From contig NZ_JARUVL010000003.1 in assembly GCF_030137545.1 (NCBI RefSeq), positions 124,001 through 188,000 on the forward strand: a stretch of DNA of 64,000 nucleotides, read 5' to 3'. Shown here one piece after another: positions 8,043-17,222 of the stretch (position 1 is the first letter of the stretch; every line of letters starts with the position of its first letter). The DNA comes from Virgibacillus sp. LDC-1. GTDB taxonomy: Bacteria; Bacillota; Bacilli; Bacillales; Amphibacillaceae. Both the position numbers and the translations under genes were made by a program. Under the pieces are notes generated by a model, which saw only the letters and a list, made by a program, of their open reading frames with translations, had not been told where the DNA came from and ran no database searches.

Positions 8043-9761
8043 TTAACGATTACGATTAAAGAAAGAGAAAAGTTTCTCTTTTGACCAAGTATTAATAACA
8101 AGCTCCTTATTAGCCCATCCTTTTTTAGCGATGCCAACTCCATATTGCATATGATCAAGCATGGCATAATTATGCGCGTCTGTGTTTATTGCAATGGGGA
8201 TTCCCTGTTGTATTGCTTCTTCTACCCAACGTGCCGATAAATCCAATCGATTCGGATTTGCATTTACTTCAAGCGCCGTATTTGTTTCTTTTGCACGCGC
8301 TAAAAGCGACTCCATGTTAACAGCATATCCTTCTCTTCTTCCAATCAGCCTTCCTGTTGGATGTGCAATCAGGTTTACAAAAGGATTTTCCAGTGCGGTA
8401 AACAAACGATACATGATTTGATCCTCGGTTTGATTAAAAGCCGAATGAATAGCACCGATAACAAAATCCATTTCTTTTAAAAAATCAGTGGAGAAATCAA
8501 GCTTCCCATCTGGGAGAATATCCATTTCTACGCCCGCAAATACATGAATATCCCGATACTTCGCATTAAGTCGTTCAATATCTTCACGCTGTTTTCTTAA
8601 ACGTGACTCATTCAGACCGTTCGCAACACGTAAATTTTTGGAGTGATCAGTAATCGCAATATATGCATATCCTTTTTCCCTTGCTTTCGCTACCATTTCT
8701 TCGACTGATTGTGCCCCATCACTCCAAGTAGTATGCATATGCAAATCTCCTTGAATATCTTCTAACGCAATGAGTGGCTTTTCGTTATTCAATGAATGAA
8801 ACTCTTTATCTCCTTCTCTAATCTCTGGTGGTATATAAGGCAAATCAAAATGATGAAAAAATTCAACTTCATTTGCAAAGGTCAACGTTTCATCCGTTTC
8901 ATCCACGTGCACCCCATATTCACTAATCTTTTGACCTTTTGATTTTGCCAGCTGACGCATTGCTACATTATGATCTTTTGAACCAGTGAAATGATGCAAT
9001 GTAGTTGCAAATGCTGGAGGATTTACTAATCGAAAGTCAACATTAATATCATAAACGTCCGCTAATGTAATCGATACCTTTGTTTCTCCCTCTGCAATAA
9101 CTTCTTTTATTCCTGGTATGTTCAATAAAGCATCGCGAACCTCCGAAGGTTTCTTCGTTGCTATGATGAAGTCAAGATCCTTTATTGTTTCACGCATTCT
9201 TCGTAAACTGCCAGCACGTGCAAATTGATCTATTTCTAGAATTCTAGCCAGCCTTTCTTCTATCTTTTCAGCAATAGGAAGCATAATAGCAATCGGAATA
9301 CGTTCCGGGCGTGAACCTACCTCGTCTAGAGCGGCTAATATTTTCTTTGCTGACTTTTCTCCAAAACCAGCTAGCTTTTCTACACGTCCATCCTCAAGTG
9401 CCGCCTTTAAAGATTCTCCATCTATCACTTGAAGTTCTTGGTACAGCTTTGCTAATTTTTTTCCGCCAAGCCCAGGTATATTTAATAAAGGAACTAATCC
9501 TTCTGGTACTTCTTCTTGTAATTGGCGCAATGTTTCCGATGTATCCTCTTGCAAATATTCTTCGATAACTGCACTCGTTCCTTTGCCGATTCCTTTAATC
9601 TTCGTAAAGTCATCAATATCTGTTAATGACCTTTCATCCCTTTCAAGTGCCTGTGCTGCTCGTCGATAAGCTGCAATTTTAAACGGGTTCTCTCCTTTAA
9701 GCTCCATATAGACTGCTATATTTTCTAATAGCTTTATCACATCTTTTTTGTTTTTTGTCAT
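8043..9761 (-). CDS. polX: DNA polymerase/3'-5' exonuclease PolX
   Basis: 572 residues. N-terminal helix-hairpin-helix repeats (IKGIGKG near 54, IPGLGGK near 95), then the family X polymerase palm with the nucleotidyltransferase signature GSLRRMRETIKDLDF, then a C-terminal PHP domain beginning about residue 338 with the metal motif DLHMHTTWSDG and later histidines (AITDHS, IGAIHS, NTDAHN). This two-domain enzyme fills short gaps in base-excision repair and carries its own Mn-dependent exonuclease. It heads the polX-mutS2-yshE unit; a long terminator hairpin separates it from cvpA upstream. Confidence 0.93.
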   Translation of the reverse strand: MTKNKKDVIKLLENIAVYMELKGENPFKIAAYRRAAQALERDERSLTDIDDFTKIKGIGKGTSAVIEEYLQEDTSETLRQLQEEVPEGLVPLLNIPGLGGKKLAKLYQELQVIDGESLKAALEDGRVEKLAGFGEKSAKKILAALDEVGSRPERIPIAIMLPIAEKIEERLARILEIDQFARAGSLRRMRETIKDLDFIIATKKPSEVRDALLNIPGIKEVIAEGETKVSITLADVYDINVDFRLVNPPAFATTLHHFTGSKDHNVAMRQLAKSKGQKISEYGVHVDETDETLTFANEVEFFHHFDLPYIPPEIREGDKEFHSLNNEKPLIALEDIQGDLHMHTTWSDGAQSVEEMVAKAREKGYAYIAITDHSKNLRVANGLNESRLRKQREDIERLNAKYRDIHVFAGVEMDILPDGKLDFSTDFLKEMDFVIGAIHSAFNQTEDQIMYRLFTALENPFVNLIAHPTGRLIGRREGYAVNMESLLARAKETNTALEVNANPNRLDLSARWVEEAIQQGIPIAINTDAHNYAMLDHMQYGVGIAKKGWANKELVINTWSKEKLFSFFNRNR

Positions 9762-9842
9762 CCATATTCACCTACTTTATTCTCTTAAGAAACATTTATT
9801 TATTTTCAGTTGAGTTCTAGTACAAACCAACATATTATATCA

Positions 9843-9922
9843 AGAAAAAAGACTAATTCAGCAGCGGTTATCCTTATTGTACATGTTATACAATAGCATC
9901 CCCAACATTTTGAATCAGTCTT
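9843..9922 (-). terminator. Extended terminator hairpin after cvpA
   Basis: Minus-strand arms AAGACTGATTCA (9922-9911) and TGAATTAGTCTT (9860-9849), 11 of 12 paired, followed by TTTTCTTG. The 50-nt loop holds a second short stem (ATTGTA/TACAAT). It ends zapA-cvpA transcription before polX. Confidence 0.7.
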
Positions 9923-9938
9923 CATGGTTTCCTTCTAA

Positions 9939-10490
9939 TTAATTTACGATTGCATTTACATACGAAAACCAAAGTTCACTTACTTTCCCTGATAAATAAG
10001 GTGTATGTTCTAAAATAAACAATGCCACCGTAGAATCATTCACATATGCTTGCACACTTGGAACTGGCGCCAGTGCTAAAATATATAATACAATAAAAAC
10101 AATTAAATAAATTTCTAAAAAACCAAGCACTGCTCCTAGCCCTTTATTAACAGAATTAAGAACTGGTAAAGATGCAACGAAATCAAGCATTGAACCAATT
10201 ATTTGTAATAATATTTTAGTCGCAAAGAAAATAGCAGCAAAGGCAATAACATTATAAAACGCAGTCTCTAGTGGCATCGATTGCAAAAGTTCTGCCCATA
10301 AACCATCATTAGATATGTCTGGATACGGAATCCATAGTGGAAGCTTAGAAGCTAGCACATCATAGTATATTGCTGCTACGATAAAAGCAACAATAAATCC
10401 AATTAAATGAATCGCTTGTAGGATTAGCCCCCTTTTTAATCCCATCAAGAATCCAAATATGAGTAATAAAATTATTATGAAATTGATCAT
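9939..10490 (-). CDS. yshB: CvpA family membrane protein YshB
   Basis: 183 residues with four hydrophobic segments (about 1-20, 22-45, 78-100 and 115-140). The opening FGFLMGLKRGLILQ and the block GLGAVLGFLEIYLIVF fit the CvpA/colicin V production family (PF02674). The biochemical role is not established. It starts 3 nt after the zapA stop, so the two genes are translationally coupled, as in B. subtilis yshA-yshB, and is followed by a terminator. Confidence 0.85.
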   Translation of the reverse strand: MINFIIILLLIFGFLMGLKRGLILQAIHLIGFIVAFIVAAIYYDVLASKLPLWIPYPDISNDGLWAELLQSMPLETAFYNVIAFAAIFFATKILLQIIGSMLDFVASLPVLNSVNKGLGAVLGFLEIYLIVFIVLYILALAPVPSVQAYVNDSTVALFILEHTPYLSGKVSELWFSYVNAIVN

Positions 10491-10493
10491 TCT

Positions 10494-10757
10494 TTATTTA
10501 TCCTCTTTCTTTTTTAATGAGCCTAGCAATGTAGCGTAGTCTTCTTTTAATTTCAAATAATCGTTCATCGCGTTGACCGCAGTTAATACAGCTAAACTAG
10601 ATGTATCTAGCTGTCTATTCATTTCCTGTATTTCACGCATCTTTTGGTCTACGAGACTAGCAACTAGTCTAACATGACTCGAAGACTCGCTTCCTACAAT
10701 TGTATATGGTCTATTATGTATTTCAACGGTTATCCGTGTTTTTTCATTTTGACTCAC
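10494..10757 (-). CDS. zapA: Cell division protein ZapA
   Basis: 87 residues from a GTG at 10757 with AGGAGG eight bases upstream. The N-terminal beta part TRITVEIHNRPYTIVG is followed by a long helix (about 28-85) that forms the anti-parallel coiled coil of ZapA. It binds FtsZ and promotes bundling of Z-ring filaments at mid-cell. Divergent from rnhC, with both promoters in the 193-nt gap, and coupled to cvpA. Confidence 0.9.
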   Translation of the reverse strand: MSQNEKTRITVEIHNRPYTIVGSESSSHVRLVASLVDQKMREIQEMNRQLDTSSLAVLTAVNAMNDYLKLKEDYATLLGSLKKKEDK

Positions 10758-10950
10758 ACGTATATCCTCCTAAATATATTGCTTGATTTCCTCTCATATT
10801 GAGAGGTTTGAGGTTCGACAATCCAATAACTGTCTATATCTTAACATGAAATTATGAATTTAGGGAACTATTGTCTTGTGAAATTTTTTCATTTATTTCT
10901 TATGGTTGCTTTGATATAGTCTATATATATTGATGATAGGAGCGATAATT

Positions 10951-11883
10951 TTGCCACAATACGTGCAAGTTTTCTCGGAACAAACGATTCAATCGATGAA
11001 GCAGTATTATGCTAGCCATATTACGAATACGCCACAAGGGGCGGTTTTTCAGGCTAAAACGGCTAATGCTGTAATTACTGCCTACCGTTCAGGGAAGGTA
11101 TTATTCCAAGGGGCTTCACCTGAGGTAGAAGCTGATAAATGGTTATTAAACAAGGATGAAAGAACTCCTAAAATAGAGAACCTAAAGAAGAAAACACATT
11201 CCTATGCACCAAAAGAAGCCCTATTTCATGCCGCACACATTGGCTCAGATGAAGCTGGAACAGGGGATTATTTTGGGCCGATTACCGTTGCATGTACATA
11301 TGTTCAACCTAAGGACATCCCGGAACTAAAAAAAATGGGTGTGAAAGATTCAAAGCACCTAACTGATAATATCATTGTTGAAATCGCCAAGGAATTAGCG
11401 ATACGAAAGATTCCATATTCGCTTCTTGTTATGCGGAACGAAAAGTATAATCGGCTGCAAAAGCAAGGATGGTCACAAGGGAAAATGAAGGCCATGCTTC
11501 ATCATCACGCCATCCAATCCTTACTAAAAAAAATTGGCAATGCACCATTAGACGGGATTCTAATTGATCAGTTTTGTGAACCAAATGTATATTTCAACCA
11601 TCTTCGAACAGAAAACGAATTCGTCAATAATCAGACTTATTTTATGACAAAAGCAGAAAGCTACTCTATCGCTGTTGCTGCGGGATCGATTATTGCTAGA
11701 GCAAGCTTTGTAAGAGAAATGGATCTACTTTCAGAAAAACTTGGAATTCCGCTTCCGAAAGGAGCATCTGATAAAGTGGATCGTACCATTGCAACCATTA
11801 TTAAAAATAAATCTGCGGACACGTTGCATACATGTGCAAAGGTTCATTTTGCGAACACAAAAAAAGCTACTAAATATTTGTAG
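10951..11883 (+). CDS. rnhC: Ribonuclease HIII
   Basis: Degrades the RNA strand of RNA-DNA hybrids. The frame opens at an ATG at 10930, but AGGAG at 10938-10942 sits eight bases before a TTG at 10951, so a 310-residue product starting (M)PQYVQVFS is chosen. The N-terminal TBP-like substrate-binding domain (about 1-85) and the type 2 RNase H catalytic core are present, with GSDEAGTGDYFGP carrying the Asp-Glu pair, VKDSKHLT, and LIDQF. An intrinsic terminator follows. Confidence 0.93.
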   Translation: MPQYVQVFSEQTIQSMKQYYASHITNTPQGAVFQAKTANAVITAYRSGKVLFQGASPEVEADKWLLNKDERTPKIENLKKKTHSYAPKEALFHAAHIGSDEAGTGDYFGPITVACTYVQPKDIPELKKMGVKDSKHLTDNIIVEIAKELAIRKIPYSLLVMRNEKYNRLQKQGWSQGKMKAMLHHHAIQSLLKKIGNAPLDGILIDQFCEPNVYFNHLRTENEFVNNQTYFMTKAESYSIAVAAGSIIARASFVREMDLLSEKLGIPLPKGASDKVDRTIATIIKNKSADTLHTCAKVHFANTKKATKYL

Positions 11884-11970
11884 CTTGGACAGAAGTTAAA
11901 GCAAGCACATTTGCATCTAATAAAGGTAAGCGTTATCCAGCTAGGGTCCTTTACAAAGTCAGTATAAACG

Positions 11971-12014
11971 AAATCCACCACACTTCGTAAAAACAGAAGA
12001 ATGGTGGATTTTTT
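11971..12014 (+). terminator. Terminator after rnhC
   Basis: AAATCCACCA (11971-11980) pairs with TGGTGGATTT (12002-12011), followed by TTTTC. It lies against the pheT stop codon, so it may also weakly serve the minus strand. Confidence 0.8.
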
Positions 12015-12017
12015 CAG

Positions 12018-14447
12018 TTAAGAGCGGATATACGCATCATATTTCGTATTTATCTCTTGAATAATTTGTTCAAAGGATGCTTCTACTTCATCATCCTTTA
12101 ATGTTTTATCAGGATCCTGATAAACTAATTTAAAAGCAACTGACTTTTTCCCTGCTGGTAAATTGTCTCCAGTATAAAGGTCAAAAATACTAACATGCTT
12201 CACGAGTGGAGCGCCAATTGCTTGAATGGACTCTTTGACAGCTCCAGCAGCTACACAGTCATCCATTATGAAAGCAACATCACGTGTAACGGAAGGATAC
12301 TTAGGGATATCTGTATAGCTAGGGACATGCTGATACCCATTTAAAACCTCTTCCATATTAATATCAAATACATAGGTCTCCTTTAATCCGAGCTCCTTTT
12401 CAAGACGTGGATGAAGCTGTCCAATAAATCCAATCGTTTGGTTCCCATAACTTAGTGTCGCACATCTGCCAGGATGCATATCTGGCAATACTGCCTGCTC
12501 GAACCGTACAGATAAATTTAAATGGTCAAAAAGCGCCTCGACAATTCCTTTTACAACATAAAAATCGACTCGTTTTCTTTCTTGTTGCCATGGCTGTTCT
12601 AACCACATACCAGATAAAGCTGCAGAAAGTCGCAATTTTTCATCCGGCTGCTTTGATAACGCTTTTTCTTGAGAAACGAAAATCGTACCGAGCTCATAGG
12701 AAGCAAGATTCAGCTGGCTTCTCGCCACATTATGCGAGAGTGTTTTTAAAAGCTCTGGCAAGATGCTCAGTCTAAGATAGCTATGATCCTCTGTCATTGG
12801 CATCGCTAAACGGATTGCTTCTGGTTTTAACGCTTTAATTTCTGGGCTGATTAGCTTCGAAACAAAGCTTTCACTTGTTAATGAATACGTAATTGTCTCC
12901 ATTAAACCCGCACCTTGTAAAAACCGCTTTACTTCACGCTTTACACGTTGACGTTCTGTTAAGGCACCTGCTTGCGCCGCACCTGCCGGCAATGTAAAAG
13001 GTAAACGGTCATAGCCATAAATACGAGCAATTTCTTCTAGCATATCTTCAAAAATCGTAATATCACCACGTCTTGTCGGAACGTGTACCGTAAAATGAGA
13101 TGCCTCTTGCTTAAAATCAAAACGAAGTCTTCGTAAAATATCACGAATTTCTTCTGCTACCATATCTGTTCCTAATCGTTTATTAACTTCATCAACTTCT
13201 ATTTCGACAACTTTTTGTGAACGATCTAGATTATCAACTTCCACAACTCCTTGAAGTACCTTTCCTCCAGCATATTGTTCCATCAACTGACAAGCACGCA
13301 TTCCAGCTCGTTTTACACGTTCTGGATCTATCCCTTTTTCAAAGCGTGTACTTGACTCACTGCGAAGACCAGTTTGTTTCACTGTTTGACGTACAGTTCC
13401 ACCATCAAAAAAGGCTGCTTCTAATAAAATGGTTTTTGTTCCACTATGAACCTCCGTATTTGCTCCACCCATTACACCTGCAAGTGCAACGGCTTCTGTA
13501 CCATTTGTAATAACAAAATCGGCTGTTGAAAGGGATCTTTCTTCATTATCGAGTGTAATGATTTTTTCATTCGAATTTGCTTTTCGTGTGACAATCTGTT
13601 TTGTATTTAACCGATCGTAATCAAATGCATGTAAAGGCTGACCATATTCAAGTAAAACATAATTAGTAATATCAACCACATTATTTATTGGTCGAATTCC
13701 AGCGGCAATTAGATAGTTCCGCATCCAAAGTGGCGACGGCTTTACTGTAATATCCTTTATTACAAAAGCTCCATAATATGGATTGATCTCTTTGTCCTTT
13801 ACTTCAACCGATATATAATCGGATGCCTTTTCCGCTATTGTAGATACCGATTCATCTGGTAAATCAAGCGGTTGATCTAAAATGGCAGCTACTTCATATG
13901 CTACCCCAAGCATGTTTAAGCAATCCGCTCGATTAGGTGTTAGATCAAATTCAAGCACAGCATCATTTAAATTAAGTAATGGCTCTACACTTTCCCCTAC
14001 TTTTACATCTTCGGGAAAGACGAATATCCCTTCTGATACATCCTTAGGAACATATTTCTCTTCGATTCCTAATTCTTGGAGAGAACAAATCATACCGTTT
14101 GATTCTATTCCTCTTAATTTAACTTTTTTTATTTTAAAGTTACCCGGTAAAATAGCCCCTGGTTTTGCAACAGCGACCTTTTGACCTTTTGCAACATTAG
14201 GAGCACCACAAATGATTTGCAGTTTTTCCTCCTCTCCAACATCCACTTGACATAAATTTAACTTGTCTGCATTTGGATGCTGTTCACAGGATTCCACATA
14301 GCCGACAACCACATTCGAGCTTTGTTCAGCAATATATTCGATTTTATCTACTTCAATCCCGGATTTCGTTATTTTTTCAGCCAGTTGCTCTGGACTAATT
14401 CCTTCGATATTGACATAATTTTTTAACCAGTTTAATGAAACTAACAA
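12018..14447 (-). CDS. pheT: Phenylalanyl-tRNA synthetase beta subunit
   Basis: 809 residues from a TTG at 14447 with AGGAGG nine bases before it. Domains in order: EMAP-like tRNA-binding domain (about 40-150, ICGAPNVAKGQKVAVA), B3/4 editing domain (about 210-395, with LRSESSTRFEKGIDP at its end), B5 (about 410-480), the class II-like core, and the C-terminal FDX-ACB anticodon-binding domain (about 715-808, YPSVTRDVAFIMDD). Together with PheS it forms the alpha2beta2 enzyme. It follows pheS by 14 nt and lies under the upstream T-box. Confidence 0.96.
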   Translation of the reverse strand: MLVSLNWLKNYVNIEGISPEQLAEKITKSGIEVDKIEYIAEQSSNVVVGYVESCEQHPNADKLNLCQVDVGEEEKLQIICGAPNVAKGQKVAVAKPGAILPGNFKIKKVKLRGIESNGMICSLQELGIEEKYVPKDVSEGIFVFPEDVKVGESVEPLLNLNDAVLEFDLTPNRADCLNMLGVAYEVAAILDQPLDLPDESVSTIAEKASDYISVEVKDKEINPYYGAFVIKDITVKPSPLWMRNYLIAAGIRPINNVVDITNYVLLEYGQPLHAFDYDRLNTKQIVTRKANSNEKIITLDNEERSLSTADFVITNGTEAVALAGVMGGANTEVHSGTKTILLEAAFFDGGTVRQTVKQTGLRSESSTRFEKGIDPERVKRAGMRACQLMEQYAGGKVLQGVVEVDNLDRSQKVVEIEVDEVNKRLGTDMVAEEIRDILRRLRFDFKQEASHFTVHVPTRRGDITIFEDMLEEIARIYGYDRLPFTLPAGAAQAGALTERQRVKREVKRFLQGAGLMETITYSLTSESFVSKLISPEIKALKPEAIRLAMPMTEDHSYLRLSILPELLKTLSHNVARSQLNLASYELGTIFVSQEKALSKQPDEKLRLSAALSGMWLEQPWQQERKRVDFYVVKGIVEALFDHLNLSVRFEQAVLPDMHPGRCATLSYGNQTIGFIGQLHPRLEKELGLKETYVFDINMEEVLNGYQHVPSYTDIPKYPSVTRDVAFIMDDCVAAGAVKESIQAIGAPLVKHVSIFDLYTGDNLPAGKKSVAFKLVYQDPDKTLKDDEVEASFEQIIQEINTKYDAYIRS

Positions 14448-14461
14448 TGCACGCTACCTCC

Positions 14462-15496
14462 TTATGCTTGATGGAATTGTTTTAAGAATCGTGTGTCATT
14501 CAAATAAAATTGACGGATATCATTCACACCATACTTTAGCATGGCGATTCGATCTGGACCCATTCCAAAGGCAAATCCAGAATAAACATCTGGATCATAT
14601 CCAGCCATTGACAGTACCTTTGGATGAACCATTCCTGCCCCAAGAATTTCAATCCATCCCGTTCCTTTACATACAGAACAACCTTCACCATTACATGTTT
14701 TACAAGAAATATCCATTTCAACCGATGGCTCCGTAAATGGAAAGAAGCTCGGACGCAATCGAATTTTGCGGTCTTCACCAAAAAGCTTTTTCGCAAAAAC
14801 ATTAAGAATACCTTTTAAATCGCTCATCCGCACATCTTTATCTACATATAGGCCTTCTATTTGCGTAAATTGATGGGAATGTGTTGCATCATCCGTATCA
14901 CGACGGTAAACAATTCCTGGGCATATCATTTTTACTGGTTTTTCACCTTTATATTCACGCATTGTTCGTGCTTGCATCGGTGATGTATGGGTGCGCAAAA
15001 GTAATTCATTCGTAATATAAAACGAATCTTGCATATCCCGTGCTGGATGGTTCTTAGGTAAATTTAACGCTTCAAAATTGAAATAATCGGTTTCCACTTC
15101 CGGTCCCTCGCGAACTTCAAAGCCCATACCAATAAATAAGTCTTCAATTTCTTCAACAATTTTTGTTAATAAATGTGGGCCACCTATTTCCACTGGACGA
15201 CCTGGAAGCGTGACGTCAATAGACTCGGCATTTAATTTTTCATTTAAAGCCGCCTCTTCTAATACATCATTCTTTTCTTCAATTGCTTTTGTAATTATTT
15301 CACGTACTTGGTTTGCTATTTCACCTACGACTGGACGTTCTTCCTTAGAAAGCTTCCCCATCCCACGTAATACACCAGTTATGGATCCTTTCTTCCCTAG
15401 AAATGCTACTTTAATGTCTTGTAGCTCCTTCTGATTATCCACTTCATTAATTTGTTGAAGTGCATTCTGTTGCAGAGCCAATAATTGTTCCTTCAC
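14462..15496 (-). CDS. pheS: Phenylalanyl-tRNA synthetase alpha subunit
   Basis: 344 residues. The GTG at 15496 stands nine bases after GGAGG; the TTG two codons earlier is too close to the site. N-terminal coiled coil (about 1-85) is followed by the class II catalytic core with motif 2 [19 protein letters not shown] and motif 3 [17 protein letters not shown]. It has the cysteine pairs [14 protein letters not shown] in the insertion. First gene of pheST, behind a T-box leader that should sense uncharged tRNA-Phe. Confidence 0.96.
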   Translation of the reverse strand: MKEQLLALQQNALQQINEVDNQKELQDIKVAFLGKKGSITGVLRGMGKLSKEERPVVGEIANQVREIITKAIEEKNDVLEEAALNEKLNAESIDVTLPGRPVEIGGPHLLTKIVEEIEDLFIGMGFEVREGPEVETDYFNFEALNLPKNHPARDMQDSFYITNELLLRTHTSPMQARTMREYKGEKPVKMICPGIVYRRDTDDATHSHQFTQIEGLYVDKDVRMSDLKGILNVFAKKLFGEDRKIRLRPSFFPFTEPSVEMDISCKTCNGEGCSVCKGTGWIEILGAGMVHPKVLSMAGYDPDVYSGFAFGMGPDRIAMLKYGVNDIRQFYLNDTRFLKQFHQA

Positions 15497-15544
15497 TAAC
15501 AACTACCTCCTTAAATAATGAATTAGAACGTTAATACAATTGCA

Positions 15545-15822
15545 TAAAAAAAAGCCCCAATCCCTTGTAAGGGACGAAGCTTGGTTTCGCGGTACCACCC
15601 TTGTTGACACATTTTCGTGTCCACTCAATTTAATGATAACGGATTATAATCCGGAACACCTTTACTTGTTATATCAAGGTCCAAGTGTCAGCTCCAGAGT
15701 GAAATGACAGCAATTTCTGTATTGGAAATGCTCTCAGTCTATGACATTTCCTCCCTTTTACACAGAACAAATCGGATTGCTGCTAGCTCCTTCTTCGCTC
15801 ATAATATGCAATTCACATTGTA
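15545..15822 (-). promoter_or_regulatory. T-box riboswitch leader of pheST
   Basis: The T-box sequence AGGGTGGTACCGCG lies at 15601-15588 on the minus strand. It is followed by a terminator (AGCTTCGTCCCTT pairing with AAGGGATTGGGGCTT, then a T8 run) at 15581-15545. Upstream is a Stem I-like region with GGAAATG...CATTTCC. The triplet UUC at 15703-15701, in a CAUUUCAC context, is the likely phenylalanine specifier; that assignment is by eye. Uncharged tRNA-Phe should favour read-through. Confidence 0.93.
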
Positions 15823-15827
15823 TTATG

Positions 15828-15856
15828 ATTATAAGTAATTTATTACTCGTTTGCAA
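15828..15856 (-). promoter_or_regulatory. Sigma-A promoter of the pheST T-box leader
   Basis: TTGCAA (15856-15851), a 17-nt spacer and TATAAT (15833-15828) on the minus strand. The -35 lies inside the last codons of the upstream methyltransferase gene. Confidence 0.85.
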
Positions 15857-16595
15857 TGGTTTTAATATGGTACATTAAAATTCCTGCTGCAATCCCCACA
15901 TTTAATGATTCTGCATCCCCATAAATGGGAATTGTTACCCGTGTTGTTGCCAGCTTAAACAGATCCTCCTGTATACCGGACCCTTCGTTTCCAACAATCA
16001 ATGCTGTTCTCTCTTTAGGATGAACAGTATGATAAGAACTTGCATTTTTTAAAGCACTCGCCCAAATCGCAACTCCTTGTTGCTGTAAATCTTGCGCTAT
16101 AGTCACTAGATCACCAGTAATGACTGGTAAATGAAACAAAGAACCTTGTGTAGCTCGAATTACTTTATCATTGTACAGGTCGACCGTTCCTTTACCTAAA
16201 ACAACCATATCCAAGCCAGCCGCATCTGCTGTACGAATTAAAGTGCCTAAATTTCCCGGATCTTGTATCGCGTCCACTAAAAGCAAGTGGTTTCCTTCCA
16301 CACTTTGTTGCTTCTTCTGCTGTAAGATAGCCGCAATGCCTTGAGGCGCTTCTGTCTGTGATATATGAGCAAACACAGACTTGCTAAGCGTTGTAATTTC
16401 GAGTCCAGCGCACCAATCTGGTACTGTTATATTTTCATCTACTAAGAGCTCAATAATAGGCCAATCGCTCTTTACCGCTTCTTCCACCAAATGAAATCCT
16501 TCTACTAGAAACGTATTTGTTTTACTACGTTCTTTTCGTTTATGCAGCTTGCGCCAATATTTAACGTTATCATTTTGTACAGAGGTTATCACCAT
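15843..16595 (-). CDS. ysgA: TrmH-family (SpoU) RNA 2'-O-methyltransferase, YsgA-like
   Basis: 250 residues from the ATG at 16595 (MVITSVQNDN), which follows TAGGAATG; the frame stays open 13 codons upstream without a better site. N-terminal substrate-binding domain (about 1-95) begins with the usual VKYWRKLHKRKER and TFLVEGFHLVEEA. The knotted SPOUT domain shows all three motifs: DAIQDPGNLGTLIRTADAAG, ALIVGNEGSG and IPIYGDAESLNVGIAAGI. It methylates rRNA or tRNA with SAM; the exact target is unknown. Same position next to pheS and sspI as in B. subtilis. Confidence 0.88.
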   Translation of the reverse strand: MVITSVQNDNVKYWRKLHKRKERSKTNTFLVEGFHLVEEAVKSDWPIIELLVDENITVPDWCAGLEITTLSKSVFAHISQTEAPQGIAAILQQKKQQSVEGNHLLLVDAIQDPGNLGTLIRTADAAGLDMVVLGKGTVDLYNDKVIRATQGSLFHLPVITGDLVTIAQDLQQQGVAIWASALKNASSYHTVHPKERTALIVGNEGSGIQEDLFKLATTRVTIPIYGDAESLNVGIAAGILMYHIKTIANE

Positions 16596-16696
16596 AAAAT
16601 CATTCCTATTCTTCAAATTAGCCATTCTAATCATACATATTTATTGCTATCCCGGTCAAACTATCTATAGCAAATTGTGAATTAGGAGTGATAAAA

Positions 16697-16921
16697 ATGA
16701 ATTTAAATTTAAGAAAAGCAATTATCACCAACATTTCTTCAAACAATCAAGAACAGTTAGAAGCAACAATTGTAGACGCAATTCAAAATGGAGAAGAAAA
16801 GATGCTCCCCGGACTAGGTGTTTTATTTGAGCTCATTTGGAAGCAATCAAACGATCAAGAAAAACAAGAAATGTTGGACGCACTAGAACAAGGTGTAAAG
16901 GAAGCGTCATCCTTGAGTTAA
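16697..16921 (+). CDS. sspI: Small acid-soluble spore protein SspI
   Basis: 74 residues from an ATG at 16697, eight bases after AGGAG; a GTG at 16688 overlaps that site and is rejected. The sequence [13 protein letters not shown] and the core [20 protein letters not shown] closely follow B. subtilis SspI (71 residues). SspI is a minor SASP made in the forespore and packed in the spore core. Divergent from the methyltransferase gene and followed by a strong terminator. A sigma-G promoter is expected, but I could not place one with confidence. Confidence 0.93.
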   Translation: MNLNLRKAIITNISSNNQEQLEATIVDAIQNGEEKMLPGLGVLFELIWKQSNDQEKQEMLDALEQGVKEASSLS

Positions 16922-16958
16922 TAACGGTTATTGCTACAACTAAAGCTAGAAATTCCCC

Positions 16959-17030
16959 AAAAAAGGTCCTAGTATAGCCCCCAAATATTAGATTACATTG
17001 GGAGGCTCTACTTTGGCCTTTTTCTTATTT
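16959..17030 (+). terminator. Terminator after sspI
   Basis: A long hairpin: AAGGTCCTAGTATAGCCCCC at 16963-16982 pairs imperfectly with GGGAGGCTCTACTTTGGCCTT at 17000-17020, continued by TTTTTCTTATTTT. Confidence 0.8.
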
Positions 17031-17222
17031 TGGAACACAGCTTCATCATTCAGATTATTTTAAATATGGTTCACCTATATAAATTTTCCCACCCCTTTCC
17101 AAAAAATCCAATTATTTTTTCAAAATCGATTGACTATAAGATGGATTCAGATAAAATAATCGTATGCGCTTTTATACCTAATTACATTATCATGTGTGCG
17201 CAAATCGAAAGGGGATTACATA